Assembly: GCA_964415525.1 (NCBI GenBank)
Contig: CAYQAS010000004.1
Location: 1-64,000, forward strand
DNA: 64,000 nt
Source of the DNA: CAZPUI01 sp964415525
Lineage (GTDB): Bacteria > Acidobacteriota > Holophagae > Holophagales > Holophagaceae
Reading direction: 5' to 3'
Part shown: in pieces, positions 9,131-17,942 of the stretch
Position numbering within the stretch: position 1 is the first letter of the stretch
How the letters are laid out: every line of letters starts with the position of its first letter
The notes under the pieces: generated by a model
The model's database searches: none
Told to the model about the DNA's origin: nothing
Seen by the model: the letters and a program-made list of their open reading frames with translations, nothing else
Translations under genes and position numbers: made by a program

Positions 9131-10413
9131 TCAGCATTCGACCGCAAGGGCCTGGAGGCTTGCCCAGAGGGCCTCGACGTGGTGCCGCTCCGTGGGCTCG
9201 GAGCCGATGCTGACCCGCAGCATCTGTCGTCCCTTCAGGACAGAGGGTGTCAAATACGCATTTCCCGCCTCGTTGAGGCGACGGGCCAGTTCCAGGTTGT
9301 GGACCGCCAACGCGGCCTCATCCCCCATGAGAGCAGCCGGGACGTGCCGCAGGCAGACGGTCTGCAGGGGCACCGGCGCCAGGCGCTCCCAGCCTTCCGC
9401 AGCATCCACCTGGGCCTTCAGCCAGGCGGTGTTCTCCAGATCCCGCCGGATGCGGGCCTGCAGCCCCTCCACGCCGATGTCGAGCAGGTAGAACCACAGC
9501 TTCAGCGCCCGGAAGCGCCGCCCCAGCTGGATGTGCCAGTCCCGGAAGTTGCTCACCTGCCCGTCCTGGGCCGTGCGCAGGTAGCTGGGGTTCGTGCTCA
9601 TCACGCGGATCAGGTGCTGCGGATCCCGCACGTAGTAGGNNNNNNNNNNNNNNNNNNNNNNNNNNNNNNNNNNNNNNNNNNNNNNNNNNNNNNNNNNNNN
9701 NNNNNNNNNNNNNNNNNNNNNNNNNNNNNNNNNNNNNNNCCGATGGAAAGATCCTTCTCGATGGCCTCCTCCAGCAGGTCCAGGCGCAGGGCATGGTGCT
9801 CGTCCGTGGGCAGCAGCCGCAGGTGCGCCCGGCCAAACCCCGCCAAGAGCGCCGCCTTCTCGATGCTGCTGTGGCCCTGATCGCTGGCGTAGATGACGAG
9901 AGGCGCCTCGCCGCTCTGCAGTCCCTCGCCGTTCTGGGCGTAGTCGCTGGCCCGCTCCCGGGCACAGAGGAGGGCGGTGAAGGTGGCCGTGCTGGCGGTG
10001 TCGTGGATGACGCCGGTGAACGTGTCTGGCAGGCCCACCATCTGGCGCAGCCAGTCCATGACGACCTCTTCCACCTCGGTGGCCGCGGGGCTCGTCTGCC
10101 AGCTCATGCCCTGGCTGCCGAGGCCCGAGGCGACGATATCCGCCAGGATGGAGGCGTAGCTGGTGTTGGACGGGAAGTAGGCGAAGAACGAGGGATGGTT
10201 CCAGTGGGTGATGCCCGGCATCACCACCCGCTCCAGTTCGCCCACGATGCCCTGGAGACCGTTGCCCTGGGCGGGCGGTGTGGCGGGCAGGAGCGCCTTC
10301 ACCTCGCCTGGCTTCACAGGGCTCATCACCGGCCGTTGTTCCAGTCCCTCGCGGTAGTCCGCCACCCAATCCACCAGGGCATGTCCCAGCTGTCGAAAGG
10401 TCACTGCATCCAT
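9131..10413 (-). CDS. PLP-dependent aromatic-L-amino-acid-type decarboxylase, interrupted by gap
   Basis: The N-terminal part (224 residues down to 9740) carries family signatures such as ITHWNHPSFFAYFP and HDTASTATFTALL. The C-terminal part (below 9640) carries NFRDWHIQLGRRFRALKLWF. Both match group II decarboxylases that act on DOPA, tryptophan, tyrosine or phenylalanine. The central segment, which should contain the Schiff-base lysine (NPHKW-type motif), falls in the run of 100 Ns. The two halves lie in different frames across the Ns, so the gap length is a placeholder. From the family roughly 80-90 codons are missing. A LysR gene is divergent to it. Confidence 0.8.
9640..9739. other. Assembly gap of 100 Ns
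   Basis: Exactly 100 N characters, a conventional filler length. It removes the PLP-lysine region of the decarboxylase gene, so no conclusion about frame or activity can be drawn across it. Confidence 0.99.
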
Positions 10414-10483
10414 GGTCCACCTCGGGCCCCAGGATCGCGCAGATCAAATCATCCCGTGAATCGGTATGATCCATATGGTTCTA

Positions 10484-10498
10484 TTCGTATTATTCGAA
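10484..10498. promoter_or_regulatory. Candidate LysR-type operator between divergent genes
   Basis: TTCG-TATTATT-CGAA is an inverted repeat containing the T-N11-A core typical of LysR boxes. It lies in the 89-bp region between the decarboxylase and LysR genes, only 4 nt from the LysR start codon, where autoregulation is common. Confidence 0.5.
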
Positions 10499-10502
10499 CA
10501 AT

Positions 10503-11393
10503 ATGCTGCCTGACCTGGAGTCCCTACGCTGTTTCGAGGCTGCGGCCACGCTGCTGAACTTCCGGGCGGCGGCGCAGCGGGTGGCACTCTCGCCCGCAGC
10601 CTTCAGCGATCGCATCCGGCGGCTGGAGGAGCAGGCGGGCTGCACCCTCTTCACCCGCACCACCCGGGCCGTGGCCCTGACGGAAGATGGGCTGCGTCTA
10701 TTGCCCCAAGCCCGGATGCTGCTCGATGGTGCCGCCCACCTGTTCGCCACCGCCCGTGACGGGAGCGCCCTTCCCGTGGAGCTAACCCTCGGAACGCGTT
10801 ACGAGCTGGGCCTCTCCTGGCTGGTGCCCGCCCTGCCCCGGCTCGAGCGCGCCCAGCCGGATCGCACCCTGCACCTGCGATTCGGTGAAGGCCCGGACCT
10901 GCTGGCCCGCCTCCGCCACGGCGAGCTGGATGGCGCCATCACCAGCGCTCGACTGGCGGAGGGTGCCTTCGACTACGCCACCCTTCACCCGGAAACCTAC
11001 GCCTTCGTGGGATCCGCCCGCCTCCTGGAGACCGCCCCTGTCCGGTCCCCCCAGGATGCCCAGGGCCACACGCTGCTGGATCTCGACCCCGGCCTCCCCC
11101 TCTTCCGCTACCTACGGGACGCCACGGAGAAGACCGCGGACTGGCGGTTCCGGCGCGTGGAATGCCTGGGCACCATCGCGGCGGTGCGCCAGCGCCTGCT
11201 CCAGGGGCGCGGCGTGGCGGTGCTCCCTGCCTATTTCATCCGGGCCGACCTGGAAGCAGGCCGCCTCCAGCGGCTCCTGCCCCGGCTCCCCCTGCGCAAC
11301 GATGCCTTCCGGATGCTCTGGCGGCGCAATCACCCGAGGGCGGCTGCCCTCCGCAAACTCGCGGAAGAGTTGCAGGCGTTGCCGCTGAAGTAG
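10503..11393 (+). CDS. LysR-family transcriptional regulator
   Basis: This is a 296-residue protein of normal LysR length. Residues 1-65 form the winged helix-turn-helix (LESLRCFEAAATLLNFRAAA, LSPAAFSDRIRRLE), followed by the linker helix. Residues about 90-290 form the periplasmic-binding-like effector domain. It is divergent from the aromatic-amino-acid-type decarboxylase at 9131-10413 across 89 bp that hold a T-N11-A palindrome. It therefore probably controls that gene in response to its substrate or a related amino acid. The effector is not predictable from sequence. Confidence 0.9.
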   Translation: MLPDLESLRCFEAAATLLNFRAAAQRVALSPAAFSDRIRRLEEQAGCTLFTRTTRAVALTEDGLRLLPQARMLLDGAAHLFATARDGSALPVELTLGTRYELGLSWLVPALPRLERAQPDRTLHLRFGEGPDLLARLRHGELDGAITSARLAEGAFDYATLHPETYAFVGSARLLETAPVRSPQDAQGHTLLDLDPGLPLFRYLRDATEKTADWRFRRVECLGTIAAVRQRLLQGRGVAVLPAYFIRADLEAGRLQRLLPRLPLRNDAFRMLWRRNHPRAAALRKLAEELQALPLK

Positions 11394-11568
11394 ACCAGCG
11401 GCCCATGAGATCGCCTGGCGAGGATTCAGAGTGTCGACCTCAGCCTTCCGCAGCCCAGGCGTGACCTGACTCAGGTATACGCTGAAACCGCACATGGGAA
11501 CATTTCGGATATCGGGCGGGAAGCAGGGTAAATTATTCAACCAAAAACCGGCTTCCATGAGGACACCG

Positions 11569-12819
11569 ATGCCGAGACGAGCCTTGATCCCGCCTGCATT
11601 CTGCCTGCTCCTGTCCCCAGTCATAGCGGCCGAACCATCTCCCCTCGACCGGCTGGTCCGGAAACTCCAGACCCGCCACGAGGGCATCCTCGTCGTAATC
11701 GAAGGGGAGGCGCCGGGCCCTCTCACCCGGGCCATGGAGCACGCCGCACGGCAGGAAGCCCTGCTCCCTTTCCTCGTGGAAACGCAGCACCTCCCCTGGG
11801 AGAAGGCGGGAGAGGCCCTGTCCCGCCGGGAAGGCTGGGGTCCCGAGCCCCGATGGGCCATCCTGAATGCCGAAGGCAAGGTTCTGGCCACGGACCCGGC
11901 AGCCCTTCCAGCGGAAACCCTTGCGGAGCGTTTCGAGAGCGCCGGCTGGCTGCCCCCGGCGCGCCGCCTGGAGGCACTGCTCGCCCGCTCGCAGGACCAC
12001 ACCGGCGTGCGGGAGGCCCTTCTGGCGGTCCAGTTCCGCCTGGCCACCCTCCGCATGCAGCCCCTGCTGAAGCCCGCGCCCGTCGATGCCAAGAAACCGC
12101 TTCCCGCCGCCCTCTTGAAGCCGCTGTCGGACGAGGAGGACGAGCATATCTGGGGGGCGGTCGCAGCAACCCTGGAGCGGCTCATGAAAGACGATCACGC
12201 CCGCGCCTTCGCGGCGCTGGATCCCACCCTGGCCCGCTTTTCCCCGCGGATGCAGCAGGCGGCGCGCCAGGGATTGCGGAGAACGGAAGCCCGGCTGCTG
12301 CAGCGGCCTGACCAGACGAATCTCTGGCGGCTCTGGACCTTCCTGGCGACCTGCGCCGACCAACTCCAGCCCAGACGCATCCTCGCCGCCTGCCCACCGG
12401 TGCCGGGCCTTCGCGCTGAACTTCCCCCCACGGCCGCGATGGAGATTCTGACAGCCGCGGCCCGGGAGATCGAGGCCTGGACCGCGCTCCGGGACCTGTT
12501 CATGGCCCGCTTCGAACTCGAGCGGGATCCGGATTCCGGCGAATTCCAGACCTTGACCCTTTTCAGCAAGGCGACATTGGGCGGGGAACCCGGCCCCTGG
12601 CGCCAGGGCCACCGCGCCCTGATGGAGGCCTTGATCCGCCTAGGCGAGACCCGAAAGGCCGAAGAGGTGCTGACGGAACTGGTGGCCCGGAACCATTACG
12701 GGAAGGTCTACCACCACGCCGCCCTGGTGGCAGAGGCCTGTGGGGAACCCGAACTAGCCGCCGCGTGGCGCGAGAAGGAAACCCGCCAGACCGAAGCGTC
12801 CAAGGGAGCCCGAGGATGA
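11569..12819 (+). CDS. Exported protein of unknown function, first of a paralogous pair
   Basis: This is a 416-residue protein. The ATG at 11569 is chosen because AGGA lies 6 nt upstream and it opens on a signal peptide (MPRRALIPPAFCLLLSPVIAA); an ATG four codons earlier is possible. I do not recognise a named family. The C-terminal half is helical and alanine/leucine-rich, like a TPR or solenoid. It shares blocks with the next gene: EDEHIW against EDARIW, LWRLW against LWRLA, LPPTAAMEIL against LPPTDVLPEI. The N-terminal 120 residues have an alternating strand/helix look, possibly a thioredoxin-like fold, but no CxxC. It overlaps the next gene by ATGA, so the two are translationally coupled. 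Confidence 0.65.
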   Translation: MPRRALIPPAFCLLLSPVIAAEPSPLDRLVRKLQTRHEGILVVIEGEAPGPLTRAMEHAARQEALLPFLVETQHLPWEKAGEALSRREGWGPEPRWAILNAEGKVLATDPAALPAETLAERFESAGWLPPARRLEALLARSQDHTGVREALLAVQFRLATLRMQPLLKPAPVDAKKPLPAALLKPLSDEEDEHIWGAVAATLERLMKDDHARAFAALDPTLARFSPRMQQAARQGLRRTEARLLQRPDQTNLWRLWTFLATCADQLQPRRILAACPPVPGLRAELPPTAAMEILTAAAREIEAWTALRDLFMARFELERDPDSGEFQTLTLFSKATLGGEPGPWRQGHRALMEALIRLGETRKAEEVLTELVARNHYGKVYHHAALVAEACGEPELAAAWREKETRQTEASKGARG

Positions 12820-14090
12820 TCACCCGCATCACCATTTCCATCCTGGCGGCCGGCCTTGCCCTGCAGGCCCAGTCCATCACATATGTGGGCAAGGGCTCGA
12901 ACGAATTCCAGAAACAGCAGCTCGTCTCGAGCGCCGCCCTCAGCACTCAGGGGTTCCTGGTGGTCCTCGACGGGAGCGATCCGCTGCCCAAGACCCTCCA
13001 GGCCGCCCTGAAGTCCGATACCCTCGCGGAACTCGACCTCACCATCCGCCCCCTCGATGCCACGCTCTCCAGGGAGTTGCGCAACCACTTCGGATGGACT
13101 GCGGGCCCCCGCTGGGCCTTCCTCGGCCGGGACTTCAAGGTGCTGGCCCAGGGAGACGCCTCGAGCACGATCCAACAGGTCCAGGCTCGGATCCAGAGCC
13201 TCCGCCTGACCACGTCCTTCCACCGCATCCAGGCTTTCGCCACCGGCCACCCAGAGCGCATCGACGCCCAGGTCGCCCTGCTGGAGGAATTGGGCCATCG
13301 GGCGAGACGGCGCATGGTCTCCTTCCTGAGGCCTCTGGAGGGCGATCGACCTGCGGAAGTTTTCCTCTTGGGAGGAACAGTCAGAAGCATCACACCCGAC
13401 CGCGAGCTGCAGCGCCCCCTCACAGCTGAGGAAGATGCCCGCATCTGGGGCGACTATGTGCGCCAGTTGAACCGGCTGGCAGGAACCTCCGACTGGATGC
13501 TCACCCCCCCCCTTCCCCCGCAGGTGGCCGCCTTCTCGCCCCTGGTCCAGACCGCAGCCCGTCGGCTGCTTCCCCAGGTAGAAATGGCCCTGGCCCGACA
13601 TCCCCACGACCCGACCTTGTGGCGCCTCGCAGCGTCCCTGCAGCAGTGCGCGGGACGTTCCGACCTCCTGGCCCTGGCCCGACGCCTGGAGCCCATCCCA
13701 GGAGAAGCGCCCCTGCCACCCACGGATGTCTTGCCTGAAATCATCTTGCAGCTGAGGGAGCGTGGGGCCTGGGCGGAGGTCCGCGACCTGCTGCTGCCCC
13801 TCGTCCGCCTCGAACAGGGTGGGGCCAACGGCACGGCCTTCGCGGGCAACTGGGGCTCGAAGAGCGACTTCTTCCGGGGGATCTGGAACCAGACGCTTTC
13901 CCCTTTGGTGGAAGCGCTGCTGCGCCTCAAGGATCCGGAGACGGCCGACGAGATCGTGCGCCGGGCCGCCGATCAGCATGGCACCAGCAGCTTCCCCACC
14001 TGGGCCAGCCAGATTGCCCTCCAGTGCGGGGAGCGGAATCTGGCCCTGAACTGGGCCGCCCTGCACATCGAGGAGAAGAAGCCCTCCTGA
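12816..14090 (+). CDS. Exported protein of unknown function, second of a paralogous pair
   Basis: This is a 424-residue protein with a short signal peptide (MITRITISILAAGLALQAQS). Its ATG overlaps the TGA of the preceding gene. The architecture is the same as its neighbour: an N-terminal alpha/beta region (FLVVLDGSDPLPK, GPRWAFLGRDFKVLAQ) and a C-terminal helical repeat region (AAFSPLVQTAARRLLPQ, HDPTLWRLAASLQQC). Direct tandem duplication followed by divergence is the simplest explanation. No catalytic signature is visible. The matching GPRWAFL and EPRWAIL motifs suggest the N-terminal fold is the functional core. Confidence 0.65.
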   Translation: MITRITISILAAGLALQAQSITYVGKGSNEFQKQQLVSSAALSTQGFLVVLDGSDPLPKTLQAALKSDTLAELDLTIRPLDATLSRELRNHFGWTAGPRWAFLGRDFKVLAQGDASSTIQQVQARIQSLRLTTSFHRIQAFATGHPERIDAQVALLEELGHRARRRMVSFLRPLEGDRPAEVFLLGGTVRSITPDRELQRPLTAEEDARIWGDYVRQLNRLAGTSDWMLTPPLPPQVAAFSPLVQTAARRLLPQVEMALARHPHDPTLWRLAASLQQCAGRSDLLALARRLEPIPGEAPLPPTDVLPEIILQLRERGAWAEVRDLLLPLVRLEQGGANGTAFAGNWGSKSDFFRGIWNQTLSPLVEALLRLKDPETADEIVRRAADQHGTSSFPTWASQIALQCGERNLALNWAALHIEEKKPS

Positions 14091-14115
14091 CGCCCCGCGT
14101 GTTGGATACGAATGC

Positions 14116-14155
14116 GACCCGACGCCGCAGGAAAAGAGCCCTGCCGAGTCGGGTC
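14116..14155. terminator. Stem-loop between convergent genes
   Basis: GACCCGAC pairs with GTCGGGTC, and GCAGG pairs with CCTGC across an AAAAGAGC loop, with a 3-nt internal bulge on each side. No T-run follows. It lies between the paralogue pair and the convergent carbonic anhydrase gene. Confidence 0.5.
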
Positions 14156-14198
14156 ATGGGGCGTCTACCCCACCGCAGCCTGCCCTGCCCCCGAATGC

Positions 14199-15233
14199 TC
14201 AGTGATGACCGCCCTCGGCCTTGGTCGGCGCCTTCATCTCCAGGAACTTCACCCGACCGGAGACAAGGTCATAGAGCGCCGCGGCGACCTTGACCTTCCC
14301 CGTGGAGACGAGGTGGCTGACGATCGTGCTGCGATCGGTGATCGACTGGGCCTGGCGGCGGGCATTGGTCTCCGCGAGCCGAGTGAGGTAGGCGTTGGGG
14401 TGCTCGTTGGGATCCTCGTGACAGGTCTCCAGCAGCCCAGCCATGGCGGCCTGAAGGCTCCAGAGGTTGCCCGGAAGCGGTACGCCGTGAGATTCCTTCA
14501 CGGCCTTCACGGCACCGCAGGCGGTGTGGCCCAGCACCACCACAAACTTGCTGCCCAGGTGCTCCACCGCATACTCGATGGAAGCGAGTCCCTGGATATC
14601 CGGGCAGTTGCCTGCCTCGCGGATGGTGAAGAGGCGGCCCAGTTCCTGATCGAAGAGCAGGTTGTCGGCGAGACGGCTGTCGGAGCAGGTGACGATGACG
14701 GCGAACGGGCTCTGACCGCGGCTCAGGGTGTCCCGCAGATCGATGTCCTGGCGGCTGAGGAGGGTGCGGGTGCGATAGCCCGCCACAAAGCGCTCGTTGC
14801 CCGCCAGGAGCTCGGCGCGGGCCTCATCCGGGGTGGCCACGGGCTTGAGCGTGTAGCCCTGCCGGCGGGCGATCTCCTGCTGCAGCTGGGCGTTTTCCTC
14901 CAGGAGCTTGCCCGCCCGAAGTTCGGCCTCTGAGGCGCGGTAGGGCGTCACGGCAGGCGCATGGGCCACAACGGGCTTCTTGCGGACCACCGGCTTGGGC
15001 GCGGGTTTGGGTGCCTCGTGCTCCTCAGCCTTCTCGGCCTTCTCCTCCTTGGCTCCGTGGGAGGTCTTCTTCTCGTCCTTGGCTGCGGGCTTCTTCTCGT
15101 CCTTGGCGCCGTGGGCCGCCTCCCCCTTGTCCGCGTGGGCCGGTGGCACGGCGGGCGCCTTGGGCTTGGTCTTCTCGTCCGTGGTCAGACCAAAGGCAAG
15201 GCAGAGGGCGAGGGTCGGCAACAAGGTGGACAT
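14199..15233 (-). CDS. Exported beta-carbonic anhydrase with charged N-terminal linker
   Basis: This is a 344-residue protein. A signal peptide (MSTLLPTLALCLAFGL) leads into about 80 residues rich in Lys, Ala, Glu, His and Pro, with near-repeats of AAKDEKK and HGAKEEK. A short helix follows (LLEENAQLQQEIARRQ). The catalytic domain starts near residue 130 and shows the beta-class zinc ligands CSDSR and HTACGA, with REAGN nearby. The enzyme interconverts CO2 and bicarbonate. The leader suggests a periplasmic location. The charged linker is not part of standard beta-CA domains and may tether the enzyme to the wall or the outer membrane. Confidence 0.88.
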   Translation of the reverse strand: MSTLLPTLALCLAFGLTTDEKTKPKAPAVPPAHADKGEAAHGAKDEKKPAAKDEKKTSHGAKEEKAEKAEEHEAPKPAPKPVVRKKPVVAHAPAVTPYRASEAELRAGKLLEENAQLQQEIARRQGYTLKPVATPDEARAELLAGNERFVAGYRTRTLLSRQDIDLRDTLSRGQSPFAVIVTCSDSRLADNLLFDQELGRLFTIREAGNCPDIQGLASIEYAVEHLGSKFVVVLGHTACGAVKAVKESHGVPLPGNLWSLQAAMAGLLETCHEDPNEHPNAYLTRLAETNARRQAQSITDRSTIVSHLVSTGKVKVAAALYDLVSGRVKFLEMKAPTKAEGGHH

Positions 15234-15287
15234 GGAACGCTCCGGGAGACAGGATTCCCCTTCGGCCAGAGCCCCATGGATCTTGAA

Positions 15288-15746
15288 TCAGGCGGAGACC
15301 TCGAAGCGACCGAGCAGCCGCCAGAGCCCGCGGTGAAACCGGTGAAAACCTCGCACCTGCGGCAGGTACATGAACAGACACGCGCCTGTGATGACTTCGA
15401 GACCGCGCACCTCTGCGAATCGAAGTGCCTCGGGGCTCTCGGAGCCCTGCTGCAGCCAGACCTGCCGAAGACCGGCATCGGCCGCCGCCTCCAGGGCTGC
15501 AAGCGTCTTGGCTGGGGGCAGGACGATGATCGCCGGCATCGGTCCTGGGAGGTCCGCGAAGATCGGTACACAGGGCTGACCTGCCAAAGAAGGTGCTTCG
15601 GGATGCACCGGCACGACCCGGAAGCCCTGGTTGAGGAGTTCCTGGAGCAGTTGGTGGCCAAAGCCCTTTCCATCCCGCCGGGCACCCGCAAAGGCGAGGG
15701 AGGGTGCTTCTAGTATGGCGCGCAGGGTCTGGCGGCGCGGGTTCAT
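15288..15746 (-). CDS. CoA-binding domain protein (YccU-like)
   Basis: This is a 152-residue protein that is essentially one Rossmann-type CoA-binding domain. The N-terminus contains SLAFAGARRDGKGFG, resembling the nucleotide-binding loop of succinyl-CoA synthetase alpha-type proteins. FRVVPVHPEA and VWLQQGSESPEAL follow, as in the stand-alone YccU/DUF CoA_binding family. Its role in the cell is not established. It starts at 15746 behind a TATGCT -10-like hexamer and is divergent from the membrane protein gene at 15824. The carbonic anhydrase gene follows on the same strand after about 54 nt. Confidence 0.75.
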   Translation of the reverse strand: MNPRRQTLRAILEAPSLAFAGARRDGKGFGHQLLQELLNQGFRVVPVHPEAPSLAGQPCVPIFADLPGPMPAIIVLPPAKTLAALEAAADAGLRQVWLQQGSESPEALRFAEVRGLEVITGACLFMYLPQVRGFHRFHRGLWRLLGRFEVSA

Positions 15747-15823
15747 GCGAGCTCCGGAAAGGCGTCTTCCAGCATAGCGATTCGCCGATCCGGTATGGTG
15801 GGAGGCACTTCCAGGGATGCCCG

Positions 15824-16669
15824 ATGTCCAAGTTCCGCACTGTTCTCCTTTGGGTTCTCGCCTTTCTGTTCATGGCCTCCGCCGCCGTGTACCAACGGCT
15901 GACGGGCCCCACGAATCCCAAGCGCGGAACCTTCGTCGTGGCGGGAAAGACCCACCACTACCGCCTGCTGCGCTCCCAGGAGACCTCGGAAGGCGCGCGG
16001 ATCAGCCTTCCCGACCCAGGGCAGGGCACGGCGGGAACGGTGGTGTACCGACGCTTTCCGACCGCTGACCCATGGACCACGCTGCCCCTGGAGTCCGCGA
16101 TGGAGCGCGGCAAGGCCCTCCTGAACACCCGCCTCCCGATCCAGCCTGCGGCCGGAAAACTCGAGTACCAGGTTCACTTGGCCACGCCCCACGGCGCCCT
16201 CCGCCTGCCGGAACAGGGCCCTGTGGTGCTCCGCTACAAGGACCCCGTCCCCACGCCCCTTCTGATCTGCCACGTGGCCTGCATGTTCTTCGGCATGCTC
16301 CTAGGCATCCGCACCGGGCTATCGGCCCTCTTTCAACCGGACCGCATCCGCGCCCACACGCTGGCAACCCTCGGCCTCCTCACCCTGGGCGGCATGGTGC
16401 TCGGGCCCTTCGTGCAGAAATACGCCTTCGGCGCCTACTGGACCGGCTGGCCCATCGGCGGCGACCTGACGGACGACAAAACCGCCTTCCTCTGGCTCGC
16501 CTGGGTCGGTGCCGCCGCGGTGGTGCTCTGGCTGCGCCAGCGTCCCGCCTTCTCCCGAATCACCGTGCTGATCGCCACGGCGGTCATGCTGGCCGTCTAC
16601 CTCATCCCTCACAGCGCCCGGGGCAGCCAGCTGGACTACACCAAGGGACAGGTGAAGACAGGGAAGTAG
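15824..16669 (+). CDS. Membrane protein of unknown function
   Basis: This is a 281-residue protein with one N-terminal hydrophobic helix, a soluble region of about 120 residues (periplasmic if that helix is an anchor), and four C-terminal hydrophobic helices beginning near LLICHVACMFFGMLLG. The C-terminal part also contains GGMVLGPFVQKYAFGAYWTG and TDDKTAFLWLAW. I cannot assign a family. The conserved-looking polar residues in the membrane segments would suit a channel, chaperone or cytochrome-like anchor, but no haem or metal motif is evident. The -10-like TATGGT lies about 25 nt upstream. The gene ends 6 nt before the convergent M16 peptidase gene. Confidence 0.6.
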   Translation: MSKFRTVLLWVLAFLFMASAAVYQRLTGPTNPKRGTFVVAGKTHHYRLLRSQETSEGARISLPDPGQGTAGTVVYRRFPTADPWTTLPLESAMERGKALLNTRLPIQPAAGKLEYQVHLATPHGALRLPEQGPVVLRYKDPVPTPLLICHVACMFFGMLLGIRTGLSALFQPDRIRAHTLATLGLLTLGGMVLGPFVQKYAFGAYWTGWPIGGDLTDDKTAFLWLAWVGAAAVVLWLRQRPAFSRITVLIATAVMLAVYLIPHSARGSQLDYTKGQVKTGK

Positions 16670-16675
16670 GGTTCC

Positions 16676-17941
16676 CTACAAATCCTGCCGCCGGATCTCG
16701 GCGCCCTTGCGGGTGCCCAGGGCGGTGACGGCGAAGTGTTCGGGACGCAGGATGGTCCGGGCCACGGCATTCAGGCGATCCAGATCGATGACATCGATCT
16801 CCGCCAGCATCTCGTCCAGTGTGTAGAGCTGGCCGAGCTGGATCATCTGGTGAGCCTGGGTGAACATGCGGCTGCTGGTGCTCTCCTGGCCAAAGACGAG
16901 GCCGGTGCGGGCCTGGAGCTTGGCACGCTCGAGTTCATCCGCCGTGGCGCCGTGCTCCGCCAACCGCACACACTCGGACAGCGTGCGCTGGGCGAACTCC
17001 CGGGCCTTGGCCACGGCACAGCTGGCGGTGATCTGTAGCGCGCCGGTGCCGCGATAGGGGCTGAGGTAGCTGCCCACCTGATAGCAGAGGGCTCGTTTCT
17101 CACGGAGTTCCATGAAGAGGCGGCTGCTCATGCCGCCGCCGAGCAGGATGGACAACAGGTGGTTTGCCACGCGATCGGGATGTTCATGACCGCCTGTGGG
17201 GAAGCCCATCACGAGGCTGGTCTGCTGGATCCCCTTGCGGGGGACGTTCTGGAAGAAGCTGCGGGGCTGGCTCACCACGGGTTCCGGGTCAGGTTCGCCT
17301 TTGGGCAGCCGATCCAGGATGGGCTGGAGCAGCTCCATGAAGGCCCCGGTGTCGAGGTCTCCCGCGGCGGAGATGAGCAGGTGCGGCGCACGATAGGTCT
17401 TCTCGAAAAAGGCCCGGGTCGCCGCCTCGTCGAAGGCCGCCACCTGATCGGGCCGCCCCAGGATGGGGTGCGCCAGAGGCCCCTGCTCCCAGAAGCCCTG
17501 GTAGAAAAGCTCGCTCACCCAGTCGTCCGGCGTGTCCTCGCTCTGCGCGATCTCTTCCAGCACGACATCCCGCTCCCGACCCAACTCCTCGGGTTCGAAG
17601 CGGGGCGAGGTGATGAGATCGCCCAAGATCTGCACCAGATCCGGCAGTTGCTCCCGCAGCACCTTGCCGTAGAAGCAGGCCGTCTCCTTGCCCGTGAAGG
17701 CGTCCAGATTGCCGCCGATTCGGTCCGTGGCCGCCGCCATTTCCTCGGGTGTGGGGTAGTGCTCCGTGCCCTTGAAGACCGTGTGTTCGATGAAGTGGGC
17801 CAAGCCCTCCTCCGCAGGCCCCTCGTGGATGCTGCCGCGGCGCACCCAGAAGCCGACCGAGCAGCTGCGCACACGCTCGATGGGTTCCACCAGCAGACGG
17901 GTGCCACCGGGAAGGAGAGAGTTGAGGGCAGAGTCGGTCAT
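16676..17941 (-). CDS. M16B-family zinc peptidase
   Basis: This is a 421-residue protein, the normal length of a processing-peptidase-like M16B subunit. The inverted zinc motif HxxEH is present as HFIEH (residues 49-53), and the third ligand Glu lies in ERDVVLEEI. The C-terminal half carries the substrate-binding SSRLFMELREKRALCYQVGS region with its Arg/Tyr pair. One chain therefore has both active-site and binding halves. No signal peptide is visible, so it is probably cytoplasmic, degrading short peptides. The ATG is 6 nt after TAGACT, with no Shine-Dalgarno, and a tandem-repeat array lies immediately upstream. Confidence 0.9.
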   Translation of the reverse strand: MTDSALNSLLPGGTRLLVEPIERVRSCSVGFWVRRGSIHEGPAEEGLAHFIEHTVFKGTEHYPTPEEMAAATDRIGGNLDAFTGKETACFYGKVLREQLPDLVQILGDLITSPRFEPEELGRERDVVLEEIAQSEDTPDDWVSELFYQGFWEQGPLAHPILGRPDQVAAFDEAATRAFFEKTYRAPHLLISAAGDLDTGAFMELLQPILDRLPKGEPDPEPVVSQPRSFFQNVPRKGIQQTSLVMGFPTGGHEHPDRVANHLLSILLGGGMSSRLFMELREKRALCYQVGSYLSPYRGTGALQITASCAVAKAREFAQRTLSECVRLAEHGATADELERAKLQARTGLVFGQESTSSRMFTQAHQMIQLGQLYTLDEMLAEIDVIDLDRLNAVARTILRPEHFAVTALGTRKGAEIRRQDL

Positions 17942-17942
17942 G

